A program made the translations under genes and the position numbers. The notes beneath the pieces are model-generated. The model worked only from the letters and a program-made list of their open reading frames with translations, had not been told where the DNA came from and made no database searches. A stretch of 23,493 nucleotides of DNA, taken from the NCBI GenBank assembly GCA_937916355.1, contig CALFTM010000039.1:1-23493 (forward strand), written 5' to 3'. Positions 7,814-14,482 of this stretch are shown piece by piece. Positions within the stretch are counted from its first letter, which is position 1; every line of letters begins with the position of its first letter. The stretch is from an uncultured Bacteroidales bacterium. GTDB taxonomy: Bacteria > Bacteroidota > Bacteroidia > Bacteroidales > Paludibacteraceae.

Positions 7814-9049
7814 TTATTTTGTATAAAGATTAGACTCTTTCAAAACGGTAGTGTCATTCACTCCCTTATTGATAACCGAAAGAACACGCTTGATGTAATC
7901 ACCGGAAACCGTAACATCGTTCCAGTTCTTAGCTGCACAAGCACCCGGATTCAACGCTGAAGAGGCACGCTCATTGTCTGAAAAACTCCAGTTACAGAAG
8001 CTCACCAACTGCTTGCCGGCATTGTTTCCGCTCAAGAGGAGCAACCATTTATCGGTTCTGTCAATAAAAATCGGGCCGTCGCCGTCTGGGTTGGTCAAAC
8101 CAAACTCAGAACAGAATACCGGAAGTCTACCCAACACGTCATAGATGTAAGAGTACATATTGTAGTAGTCTTTCTTTCCATCCTTCTCAAAACCTTCATG
8201 GTGCTCTCCCGGATAGAAGTGGAAAGCATACATGATATTGTCGAATTTCAAACGAGCATCTCTTTCAGGAAGAGAGTCGCAAAGGTCTTTTCCGTTACCT
8301 TGGCACATACCCTCCTTCAAGCAAGCGTCCACCAATTGATCCCATTGAGGAGTACCCACGATGACAACAGGGTGTTGCGCACCGACAGCCTCATATTCGT
8401 AATGAATCACAGGAATGACACGATTAGCATACTCTGCGATCATCTCCCAAGTCACACTTGTGTCTTTTGTACACTCCCAAGGCTTTTCAGGATTGTTTTT
8501 CTCAAGACAATTGTTTGGCTCGTTACAAATCTCATAGATCAAGTGATCTTTTGTAGCATACTTATTAGAGATGAAACGGAAGAACTCGTCCGCACCACTG
8601 TATTTAGGATCCAATGGATTTCCCGGAGTCAAAATGTGCCAATCTACAATACAATAGATACCCAACTCGCCACAGATGTCGATGAAGTTGCACATCTTCT
8701 CACGGAACTCTTCCGGAGTCTCATTGTATCCGCCCTCTTCTACATACATAGCGAGACGAAGAACACTGATTCCCCAATCCTTCACCATTGTCTCAATAGA
8801 CTCTCTGGTGTAGCACTCACCACACCATTGCCAGCCCATAGTACTCATTCCAGCCAATTGCACAGGGTTTCCATCTTTATCACAAAGCTGCAAATCCTTT
8901 ACTTGCAATCTACCATATTTCGCCACCGGAGAATTTTCCGGATACGTAGCCTCCTGAACAGTAGAGACCTCTGTCACCTGTTGGTTACCACCACCACAAG
9001 AGCATAATCCCAAAAGCGCAATCAACGCCCAGAACATTTTTTTTCTCAT
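7814..9049 (-). CDS. GH5 (subfamily 2-like) endo-beta-1,4-glucanase lipoprotein
   Basis: 411 residues with a lipoprotein signal peptide (MRKKMFWALIALLGLCSC, lipid Cys18). The mature N-terminus is CGGGNQQ, without the acidic cluster linked to surface export in Bacteroidetes, so it may stay periplasmic. The catalytic domain shows the GH5_2 pattern: GRLQVKDLQLCDKDGNPVQL, GISVLRLAMY, CIVDWHILTPGNP, ICNEPNN with acid/base Glu177, IMYAFHFYPGEHH, and VFCSEFG with nucleophile Glu315, then FCNWSFSDNERASSAL. It should cleave internal beta-1,4 bonds of cellulose or mixed-linkage glucan. No CBM is attached. Oddities: Met71 stands where GH5_2 enzymes usually have His in GMSxHG, and there are 15 cysteines after the lipid Cys, several in insertions after NEP and before LKFDNIMYAF. 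It lies between GH94 and GH3 in the operon. Confidence 0.92.
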   Translation of the reverse strand: MRKKMFWALIALLGLCSCGGGNQQVTEVSTVQEATYPENSPVAKYGRLQVKDLQLCDKDGNPVQLAGMSTMGWQWCGECYTRESIETMVKDWGISVLRLAMYVEEGGYNETPEEFREKMCNFIDICGELGIYCIVDWHILTPGNPLDPKYSGADEFFRFISNKYATKDHLIYEICNEPNNCLEKNNPEKPWECTKDTSVTWEMIAEYANRVIPVIHYEYEAVGAQHPVVIVGTPQWDQLVDACLKEGMCQGNGKDLCDSLPERDARLKFDNIMYAFHFYPGEHHEGFEKDGKKDYYNMYSYIYDVLGRLPVFCSEFGLTNPDGDGPIFIDRTDKWLLLLSGNNAGKQLVSFCNWSFSDNERASSALNPGACAAKNWNDVTVSGDYIKRVLSVINKGVNDTTVLKESNLYTK

Positions 9050-9112
9050 GTTATTCTTTTTATTAGGTTCTTTTATACCTTATTTTATTAACGTTCAGTA
9101 AGTGAAAAAGTA

Positions 9113-9146
9113 GCCAAGGAAAGTTCTTTTTCAAACCCTCCTTGGC
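9113..9146 (-). other. Intercistronic stem-loop between GH94 and GH5 genes
   Basis: A perfect 8-bp inverted repeat, GCCAAGGA (9113-9120) and TCCTTGGC (9139-9146), has an 18-nt loop. It lies 11 nt after the GH94 stop. In minus-strand RNA the stem is followed by UACUUUUUC, so partial termination or 3'-end protection of the upstream cistron is possible. Confidence 0.65.
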
Positions 9147-9157
9147 AATTATCCATA

Positions 9158-11656
9158 TTATCCCATGATAACCTCTACGGAGTTTTTACTTCCTGCTGGT
9201 TGCATAGGGATGATGTTACCTGCTACTTCTTTACCATTTACGATAAGTTTCTTCACGCCTTTCATCACACCGTTGTTCACCACCTTGATTTCGTAGTCTG
9301 CACCACGGAACTTACGGTTCACTGTGTAACCTGTCCAATCTGCAGGAATACAAGGGTTTACTTCCAATCCGGTGTAAGCTGGCTTGATACCCAAGATGAA
9401 CTGAGTGATAGCATACCAGTTCCAAGCCGCAGTACCAGTCAACCAAGAGTTCTTAGCCTCACCCGGTTTACGAGCATCCTTACCAGCTGTCATCTGTGCA
9501 TATACGTATGGCTCTACTTTATGCAATTCTGAGTTCTTCTCCTCTACGTATGCAGGACAAATCTTCTTGTAGTAATCCCAAGCGTAGTCACCACGACCCA
9601 AAACAGTCTCTCCGATGATCACCCAAGGGTTGTTGTGTGCGAAGATTCCGGCATTCTCCTTGTAACCTGCAGGATAGGTTGAAATCTCACCATACTCTAC
9701 CACATATTCAGTGAATGCAGGGTTGTTCAAAACGATACCATGCTCGCAATCCAACATCTCTTTTACAGAATCCAAAGACTTCTTAACCATACCGTCTTCC
9801 AAACCGATTCCGGCCATAGTACACCATCCTTGTGACTCGATGAAGATCTTAGCTTCCTTGTTCTCCTTGCTACCAACCTTCTTACCATAGAAGTCGTACG
9901 CACGCAAGTACCAGTCGCCGTCCCAACCATGCTTCTTAACTGCCTCAACCATATCGTTAACAAACTTCTCTGCACGAGCAGCCTCTTCGTTCTTGCCAAT
10001 TTGACGGCAAAGTTCGATATAATCACGACCATAAACAACAAACTGACCGGCAATCATCAAAGACTCAGCCTTGCTACCCTCTGAATTGTTTTCAGTTGTC
10101 TGGAAAGACTCATTTGGATCCCATGAGAAGCAGTTCAAGTTCAAGCAGTCATTCCAGTCGGCACGACCGATAAGCGGCAACATGTGAGGGCCGAGATTTT
10201 CAACAACGTGGTTGAAAGAGACTGTCAAGTGGTCGAACAAGCTAACCTCTGAACCTTCTTTATTATCGAATGGAACTGGCTCGTCAAGGATTGAGAAGTC
10301 GCCAGACTCCTTAATGTAAGCGACAGTACCGAAGATCAACCACATTGGGTCGTCGTTGAAACCACCACCGATGTCGTTGTTTCCACGTTTTGTCAAAGGT
10401 TGGTACTGGTGGTAGCAACCTCCGTCAGGGAATTGTGTAGAAGCGATGTCGATGATACGTTGACGAGCGCGCTCTGGCACTTGATGAACGAATCCGACCA
10501 AGTCTTGGTTAGAGTCACGGAATCCCATACCACGACCGATTCCACTCTCGAAGAATGAAGCAGAACGAGAGAAGCAGAATGTGATCATACATTGATATTG
10601 GTTCCAGATATTCACCATACGGTCGAGCTTATCATTGCCTGAATTAACTGTGTAGATGTTCAACAAGTTATCCCAGTATGTGCGAAGCTCCAAGAAAGCA
10701 GCGTCTACCTTAGCAGCAGTATCAAACTTCTTAAGAACCTCTTGCGCCTTTACCTTATTGATGATTGGAGAAGCCATAGTAGAAACTTTCAAGCCTCCGT
10801 CTACGATCTTCTTAATATCTTCCTGAGTGGTTGCTTGGAACTTCTCATTTTGCTCCATTTCGATGTAACCAAGAGTGAAGACGTAATCCTTGCTCTCACC
10901 CGGGTTCAATTCTACCTCGATGTAGTGAGAAGCGATTGGAGACCATCCCATTGCAACGCTGTTGCTTGGTTTTCCAGCCTCTACAACCTGTGGCTCATCG
11001 AATCCGTTGTAAAGTCCAAGGAAAGACTCGCGGTCTGTGTCAAATCCGTTGATAGGAGCATTCACACCGTAGAAAGCATAGTGGTCACGACGCTCCTTGT
11101 ATTCAGTCTTGTGGTAAATAGTAGAACCATCCACTTCAATTTCTCCTGTAGAGAAATTACGTTGGAAGTTCTCCATATCAGAAGCCGCATTCCACAAACA
11201 CCACTCCAAGAAAGAGAACAACTTGATGCTCTTCTTAGCGTTAGACTTGTTTGTAAGAGTCAACTTAGTAACTTCAGCATGCGTTTTCAATGGAACAAAG
11301 AACAAAGCAGATGCCTCGATTCCATTCTTCTCTCCTGTGATGATGGTATAGTTCATACCATGACGGCACTCATACTTATCAAGTTCGGTCTTTGTTGGCT
11401 TCCATCCCGGATTCCAGATTGTTCCGTTATCGTTGATGTAGAAGTAACGACCGCCCGCATCCATAGGCACACCGTTGTAACGGTAACGAGTCAAACGGCG
11501 GAACTTAGCATCCTTATAGAAGTCATAACCACCAGCGGTATTAGAAATCAAACCGAAAAAGTCTTCGTTACCCAAATAGTTGATCCAAGGCCACGGAGTT
11601 CGTGGGTTCGTGATTACATACTCACGACGTTGATCATCGAAATGTCCAAATTTCAT
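9158..11656 (-). CDS. GH94 cellobiose phosphorylase
   Basis: An 832-residue cytoplasmic enzyme without signal peptide that converts cellobiose plus phosphate to alpha-glucose-1-phosphate and glucose. The start MKFGHFDDQRREYVITNP, the block ASFFESGIGRGMGFRDSNQ, LTKRGNNDIGGGFNDDPMW, and GRADWNDCLNLNCF (catalytic Asp in the ADWND motif, around residues 500-503) match cellobiose phosphorylases such as that of Cellulomonas along essentially the whole length, as I remember that sequence. The size fits cellobiose phosphorylase (about 810-830) rather than the longer cellodextrin phosphorylases. It is first in the operon, about 110 nt downstream of a clear promoter, so it should be the most strongly transcribed gene. 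GC and codon use look like those of its neighbours. The symbol is left blank because naming varies between species. Confidence 0.95.
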   Translation of the reverse strand: MKFGHFDDQRREYVITNPRTPWPWINYLGNEDFFGLISNTAGGYDFYKDAKFRRLTRYRYNGVPMDAGGRYFYINDNGTIWNPGWKPTKTELDKYECRHGMNYTIITGEKNGIEASALFFVPLKTHAEVTKLTLTNKSNAKKSIKLFSFLEWCLWNAASDMENFQRNFSTGEIEVDGSTIYHKTEYKERRDHYAFYGVNAPINGFDTDRESFLGLYNGFDEPQVVEAGKPSNSVAMGWSPIASHYIEVELNPGESKDYVFTLGYIEMEQNEKFQATTQEDIKKIVDGGLKVSTMASPIINKVKAQEVLKKFDTAAKVDAAFLELRTYWDNLLNIYTVNSGNDKLDRMVNIWNQYQCMITFCFSRSASFFESGIGRGMGFRDSNQDLVGFVHQVPERARQRIIDIASTQFPDGGCYHQYQPLTKRGNNDIGGGFNDDPMWLIFGTVAYIKESGDFSILDEPVPFDNKEGSEVSLFDHLTVSFNHVVENLGPHMLPLIGRADWNDCLNLNCFSWDPNESFQTTENNSEGSKAESLMIAGQFVVYGRDYIELCRQIGKNEEAARAEKFVNDMVEAVKKHGWDGDWYLRAYDFYGKKVGSKENKEAKIFIESQGWCTMAGIGLEDGMVKKSLDSVKEMLDCEHGIVLNNPAFTEYVVEYGEISTYPAGYKENAGIFAHNNPWVIIGETVLGRGDYAWDYYKKICPAYVEEKNSELHKVEPYVYAQMTAGKDARKPGEAKNSWLTGTAAWNWYAITQFILGIKPAYTGLEVNPCIPADWTGYTVNRKFRGADYEIKVVNNGVMKGVKKLIVNGKEVAGNIIPMQPAGSKNSVEVIMG

Positions 11657-11776
11657 ATCCGAATTTAAGATTAAATATTTTTTAATTATTTTACTTTTTT
11701 ACCTCTCTCTGTCATGCGCCACTACCCCCTTGCCACTTTTTCGGGTGAGAAGAAAACAGTCTTCGCATAATCTGCA

Positions 11777-11808
11777 CAAATATAGCACAACAATCGAATT
11801 TTTGCAAC
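11777..11808 (-). promoter_or_regulatory. Promoter of the GH94-GH5-GH3-GPH operon
   Basis: The minus strand reads TATATTTG (11784-11777), a full match to the -7 consensus TAnnTTTG, with TTG (11807-11805) exactly 20 nt upstream. A start near 11770 would give a leader of about 113 nt to the ATG at 11656. The leader has a small GAAGA/TCTTC hairpin (11749-11764) and a repeated AGTGGC flanking a G-rich stretch (about 11717-11736). Confidence 0.75.
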
Positions 11809-11851
11809 ACTTTTTAACAAAGTATTTTTTTTCACGGTGAAATTTTTGCAA
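11797..11851. promoter_or_regulatory. Possible operator: direct repeats and palindrome upstream of GH94
   Basis: AATTTTTGCAA occurs twice on the plus strand, at 11797-11807 (overlapping the -33 element) and 11841-11851, 44 bp apart (about four helical turns). Between them lies the near-perfect palindrome TTTCACGGTGAAA (11830-11842, one central base). This layout fits a regulator site, but no regulator gene is linked, so the function is inference. Confidence 0.4.
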
Positions 11852-11900
11852 AATCACCTTCTTTTGAACTTATCAAGCTTCTTTTCGCCTTTTTTTTAGG

Positions 11901-12245
11901 TCAGAATCTCAAACTTCTGCACGCCCACGCGTCATCATCCGGATCCACCAAAACATTCTTGCCATAAACCAATGTCAACCCCTCGACAAGATCTCCTTCT
12001 GAAATCTCCCGTTTTTGAAACAACTCGCCAATCACCTCTTTCAAGGGCTTCGGGCGGAACGCCGCAACCCGCTCTACAGCAAAAGGGAGTATCAGACCAT
12101 TATAAAAAGGGGTGGAATGGCACTCTTGCTCATCATTCAGGGAGGCTATCCGCTCCACTCTTCCGTCCTGACCGACCTGAAGATACGCATTGGAGGAATA
12201 AGACTCCTCCGACAGGTAAATTTTATTCGCAGCAAATCTCTTCAT
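11901..12245 (-). CDS. Uncharacterised 114-residue protein
   Basis: I cannot name this protein. It starts MKRFAANKIYLSEES and ends DDDAWACRSLRF. It has no signal peptide or membrane segment and is probably cytoplasmic. The first 60 residues alternate short beta-like stretches with a 'VGQDGRVERIASL' turn and then PFYNGLILPF, which resembles the small N-terminal beta domain of amidohydrolases (variable strand, DGRI, then a Gly-Leu-Ile-x-Pro stretch), but the metal-binding barrel is absent. The second half (KPLKEVIGELFQKREISEGDLVEGLTLVYGKN) looks helical. It lies 36 nt after the DUF4296 lipoprotein gene and is last in the dksA-like, lspA unit. It may be a conserved Bacteroidales companion of lspA. 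Being a true gene is supported by the spacing and operon position. Confidence 0.65.
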   Translation of the reverse strand: MKRFAANKIYLSEESYSSNAYLQVGQDGRVERIASLNDEQECHSTPFYNGLILPFAVERVAAFRPKPLKEVIGELFQKREISEGDLVEGLTLVYGKNVLVDPDDDAWACRSLRF

Positions 12246-12281
12246 ACTCTTTTCCTATCGAACACTCAATTTGCCGTAACC

Positions 12282-12638
12282 CTATTGGGGCTGTGAAGCA
12301 AGTCGCTCAAGTGAGTCTCGTTTGTGCTTCAACTTCTCATTCGCACGAGTAAAGACGGTCTCAAGCACATCCATGTTATGAGAATACCAAACCATCGAAG
12401 AGTCAAACTCTGCCTCGGTATAGCCATAATCTTCCATCAGTTTCTGGTAATAGAAGCAAGCGGCCTCATCCTGCTCCAGACCATATAAGGATATGGCAGA
12501 CTGTATCACATAATAATCCGCAAGGAGGTTGGCCATTTCATCCTCTTTGATAATCGGCTCTCCTTTGTCTGGCTCACAGGCGCACAACGAAAAGAAAACT
12601 ATTGCCGACAACAAAATCTTCAGGGTTCTACGCATCAT
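12282..12638 (-). CDS. DUF4296-type lipoprotein
   Basis: 118 residues starting MMRRTLKILLSAIVFFSLCAC, a lipoprotein signal peptide with lipobox LCAC. The mature N-terminus CEPDKGEPI has acidic residues near the Cys, compatible with outer-membrane or surface display. The rest is helical and charged (DEMANLLADYYVIQSAISLYG, then a YTEAEFDSSMVWYSHNMD segment), the pattern of the Bacteroidetes DUF4296 family of unknown function. The start overlaps the end of lspA by 11 nt, showing translational coupling to signal peptidase II, the enzyme that would process this very lipoprotein. An ATG one codon later would give an 8-nt overlap. Family assignment is from memory of the pattern and the lspA neighbourhood. 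Confidence 0.8.
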   Translation of the reverse strand: MMRRTLKILLSAIVFFSLCACEPDKGEPIIKEDEMANLLADYYVIQSAISLYGLEQDEAACFYYQKLMEDYGYTEAEFDSSMVWYSHNMDVLETVFTRANEKLKHKRDSLERLASQPQ

Positions 12639-13302
12639 TTTTCTGGTTGTTTTTTTCTTCTTCGCCTACCTTATCTTTTTCCTCCTCATCATCCTTAAAT
12701 TCAATGTTCAGACTCTTCCGCTCAAATAACAAGACGTAAAATATACTCACGCAGATAGCGGAGTCCGCCACATTGAAAACCGGATCAAAAAAAGTGAATC
12801 GCTCCCCTCCCCAGATTGGGAACCATGATGGTAAAATACAGTCTATCAAAGGGAAATGGAGCATATCGACCACCCTACCATAAAAATACGGAGCATAGCC
12901 ACCCCCTTCGGGGAAAGCCTCCGCCACTGAATAGAATGTACTCTCACTGAAACAGACTCCATAGAAGACGCAGTCGATGATGTTACCCAGCGCACCTGCC
13001 ACCAATGCCGAGACGCACAAGGTGTAGCCCAAAGAGAGCTCTTTTTTGATCACACGCCACAAGTAGTACCCCAAAAAAAAGACAGCGACAACACGGAAGA
13101 GCGTAAGGAATAGTTTACTAAAAATTTCCATTCCAAACGCCATTCCGTTGTTTTCTATGAAGCGAATGTGAAACCAACTGAAAACCTCCACCGACTCTCC
13201 AAGACAAAAATTGGTTTTGATGTAAATCTTAGAGAACTGGTCTATCAGCAATATCACCAATGCGAGCAGAACCGCCGCAAATGTTCTTTGCTTCTGTGTC
13301 AT
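12628..13302 (-). CDS. lspA: Lipoprotein signal peptidase (signal peptidase II)
   Basis: 224 residues with four hydrophobic segments; an inner-membrane aspartyl protease that removes signal peptides from diacylglyceryl-modified prolipoproteins. Conserved motifs are IDQFSK near residue 21, FIENNGMAFGM, GALGNIIDC with catalytic Asp110, and FNVADSAI with catalytic Asp180. It is longer than the usual 160-180 residues because of an insertion around 118-150 (present in Bacteroidetes versions) and an acidic/charged tail (DDEEEKDKVGEEEKNNQK). It starts 5 nt after the stop of the DksA/TraR-like gene and overlaps the next gene, so the unit is tightly coupled. Several lipoproteins in this window (GH5, GH3, DUF4296, YD-repeat) would be substrates. 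Confidence 0.95.
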   Translation of the reverse strand: MTQKQRTFAAVLLALVILLIDQFSKIYIKTNFCLGESVEVFSWFHIRFIENNGMAFGMEIFSKLFLTLFRVVAVFFLGYYLWRVIKKELSLGYTLCVSALVAGALGNIIDCVFYGVCFSESTFYSVAEAFPEGGGYAPYFYGRVVDMLHFPLIDCILPSWFPIWGGERFTFFDPVFNVADSAICVSIFYVLLFERKSLNIEFKDDEEEKDKVGEEEKNNQKNDA

Positions 13303-13307
13303 GTTGG

Positions 13308-13688
13308 CTATCTAACTCCTCTCTCTTTTGCGTCAATACAAAGGGTTGCATGAGGAACTGCACGCAAACGCTCTTTCGGAATCAACTTGCCAGTCTCCCT
13401 GCAAACTCCATACGTCTTGTTCTCAATGCGAATCAACGCAGCTTGTAGATGTTGGATAAATTTCATCTGACGTTGCGCAAGACGACCAGCCTCCTCTTTT
13501 GTCATCGTGATAGCTCCCTCATCCAACAACTTCAAAGTTGGGGAGGTGTCGCTGGTATCGTTTCCATCGAGGTTAGCCATACTCGCCTTGTAAGACTCAT
13601 AGTCACGAAGAGCAGCCTCCAACTTATCCAATATGATTTGCTTGAACTCCTCAAGCTCCTCATCAGAATATCTTGTCTTCTCTGACAT
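13308..13688 (-). CDS. DksA/TraR-family zinc-finger-like regulator
   Basis: 126 residues. An N-terminal coiled-coil (residues about 8-90) carries DTSDTS at 44-49, which resembles the D-x-x-D-x-A tip motif of DksA that reaches into the RNA polymerase secondary channel. The C-terminal part KTYGVCRETGKLIPKERLRA, then VPHATLC, is the DksA/TraR finger. Only two cysteines remain (96 and 117); the partner cysteine of the first pair is Thr and the last is missing, so a normal four-Cys zinc site cannot form. Similar degenerate fingers occur in Bacteroidetes members. It is first in an operon with lspA, behind a good promoter. Likely role is modulation of transcription by RNA polymerase binding, inferred from family. 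Confidence 0.85.
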   Translation of the reverse strand: MSEKTRYSDEELEEFKQIILDKLEAALRDYESYKASMANLDGNDTSDTSPTLKLLDEGAITMTKEEAGRLAQRQMKFIQHLQAALIRIENKTYGVCRETGKLIPKERLRAVPHATLCIDAKERGVR

Positions 13689-13731
13689 ATTCGTAATGTT
13701 TTAAATTTCAACAATCTTTTATCAATCTCCT

Positions 13732-13769
13732 ACCTTCAAACGGGTCTTCTGACCTTTCTTCCTGAAGGT
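13732..13769 (-). promoter_or_regulatory. Structured 5' leader of the dksA-like/lspA operon
   Basis: ACCTTCA (13732-13738) pairs with TGAAGGT (13763-13769), and inside it GGTC (13743-13746) pairs with GACC (13751-13754) around a 4-nt loop. The outer stem begins about 4 nt after the predicted -7 box, so the structure would be at the extreme 5' end of the transcript. Confidence 0.5.
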
Positions 13770-13772
13770 GTG

Positions 13773-13804
13773 CGAATATAGTAAAATATATTGACTTATA
13801 CAAA
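13773..13804 (-). promoter_or_regulatory. Promoter of the dksA-like/lspA/DUF4296 operon
   Basis: The minus strand reads TTTG (13804-13801), then 20 nt, then TATATTCG (13780-13773), one mismatch from TAnnTTTG. The leader to ATG 13688 would be about 80 nt. An 11-bp direct repeat AAAATATATTG (13783-13793 and 13802-13812, plus strand) overlaps the spacer and -33 region. Confidence 0.65.
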
Positions 13805-13813
13805 ATATATTGT

Positions 13814-13836
13814 AGGTGAGTTCTATAAATTCACCT
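13814..13836. terminator. Possible terminator hairpin after yigZ
   Basis: AGGTGA (13814-13819) pairs with TCACCT (13831-13836), extended inward by TT/AA. On the plus strand it is followed by TTTTTG; on the minus strand, where YigZ is transcribed, the following sequence is U-rich but broken. It lies about 50 nt after the yigZ stop and is the only terminator-like structure there. Confidence 0.35.
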
Positions 13837-13883
13837 TTTTGAAATGAAAAAGCATATTGAGAATTGAAAAGTTGCCGGTTTTA

Positions 13884-14477
13884 TCACTCCACAGATACCC
13901 CCTCGATGTTCTCTAATCTTGATCTTAATTTCTCGAGATCGTTTAAACGCACCTGCAATTGCATGGCACACTCGTTATCGAATGTTTGGGACAAAACGGT
14001 AGGGTTCTCCTCTTTCATCACCTTCATCACATCGTTCATCACAAAATAACTGAAACGGATGGACAGGGTCGCCTCCAAATTACGTTCTATGATTTCCCCA
14101 TTTTCTAAAGCATCTAAGGAGGCTGTCTTATAGGCGTTTATCAGTCCACTCGTACCCAACTTCGTGCCTCCGAAGTAGCGTACTACCACCATCAGAACGT
14201 TCATCACTCCTTTTGACTGCAATGCGCCCAACATCGGTCTTCCTGCCGTGCCTGACGGCTCTCCGTCGTCATTAGCTCTTGTCTCTGGAGATTGCGGATT
14301 GATGATGTAGGCGAAACAGACATGTCGCGCGTCATGGTGTTTTTTACGCAAGTCATCTACGATGGGCTTGACTTGCTCTTTTGTAGAAACAGGAAAAGCG
14401 AAAGCAAGAAACTTGCTCCCCTTTTCCTTATAGAGACCCTCACATGGTGAGGAAATGGTCATATATGCGTCGTCCAT
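13884..14477 (-). CDS. yigZ: YigZ/IMPACT (UPF0029) family protein
   Basis: 197 residues, cytoplasmic. The family signatures RANDDGEPSGTAGRPML and MVVVRYFGGTKLGTSGLINAY are intact, together with an early KGSKFLAFAFPV and KKHHDARHVCFAY. A C-terminal domain of about 65 residues follows (MNDVMKVMKEENPTVL), as in full-length bacterial YigZ. Proteins of this family are linked to translation through the eukaryotic IMPACT relative, but the bacterial biochemical role is unsettled. The start is 5 nt after the stop of the DEAD-box helicase gene, so the two are translated from one mRNA; this suggests, without proving, a shared role in RNA or ribosome metabolism. A second Met five codons in is possible but less well placed. 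Confidence 0.92.
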   Translation of the reverse strand: MDDAYMTISSPCEGLYKEKGSKFLAFAFPVSTKEQVKPIVDDLRKKHHDARHVCFAYIINPQSPETRANDDGEPSGTAGRPMLGALQSKGVMNVLMVVVRYFGGTKLGTSGLINAYKTASLDALENGEIIERNLEATLSIRFSYFVMNDVMKVMKEENPTVLSQTFDNECAMQLQVRLNDLEKLRSRLENIEGVSVE

Positions 14478-14482
14478 TCGAT

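Noticed and set aside
8198..9007. Plus-strand open frame (269 codons) opposite GH5
   Set aside because: Antisense shadow of the GH5 gene, no family features, no promoter or plausible neighbour.
9158..11656. Chitobiose or cellodextrin phosphorylase as the identity of the GH94 enzyme
   Set aside because: The near full-length match to remembered cellobiose phosphorylase blocks and the 832-residue size favour cellobiose phosphorylase; cellodextrin enzymes are longer.
10742..11668. Long plus-strand open frame (308 codons) opposite GH94
   Set aside because: It is antisense to a full-length, strongly conserved cellobiose phosphorylase; its translation has no recognisable domain and is rich in residues expected from reverse-reading codon bias.
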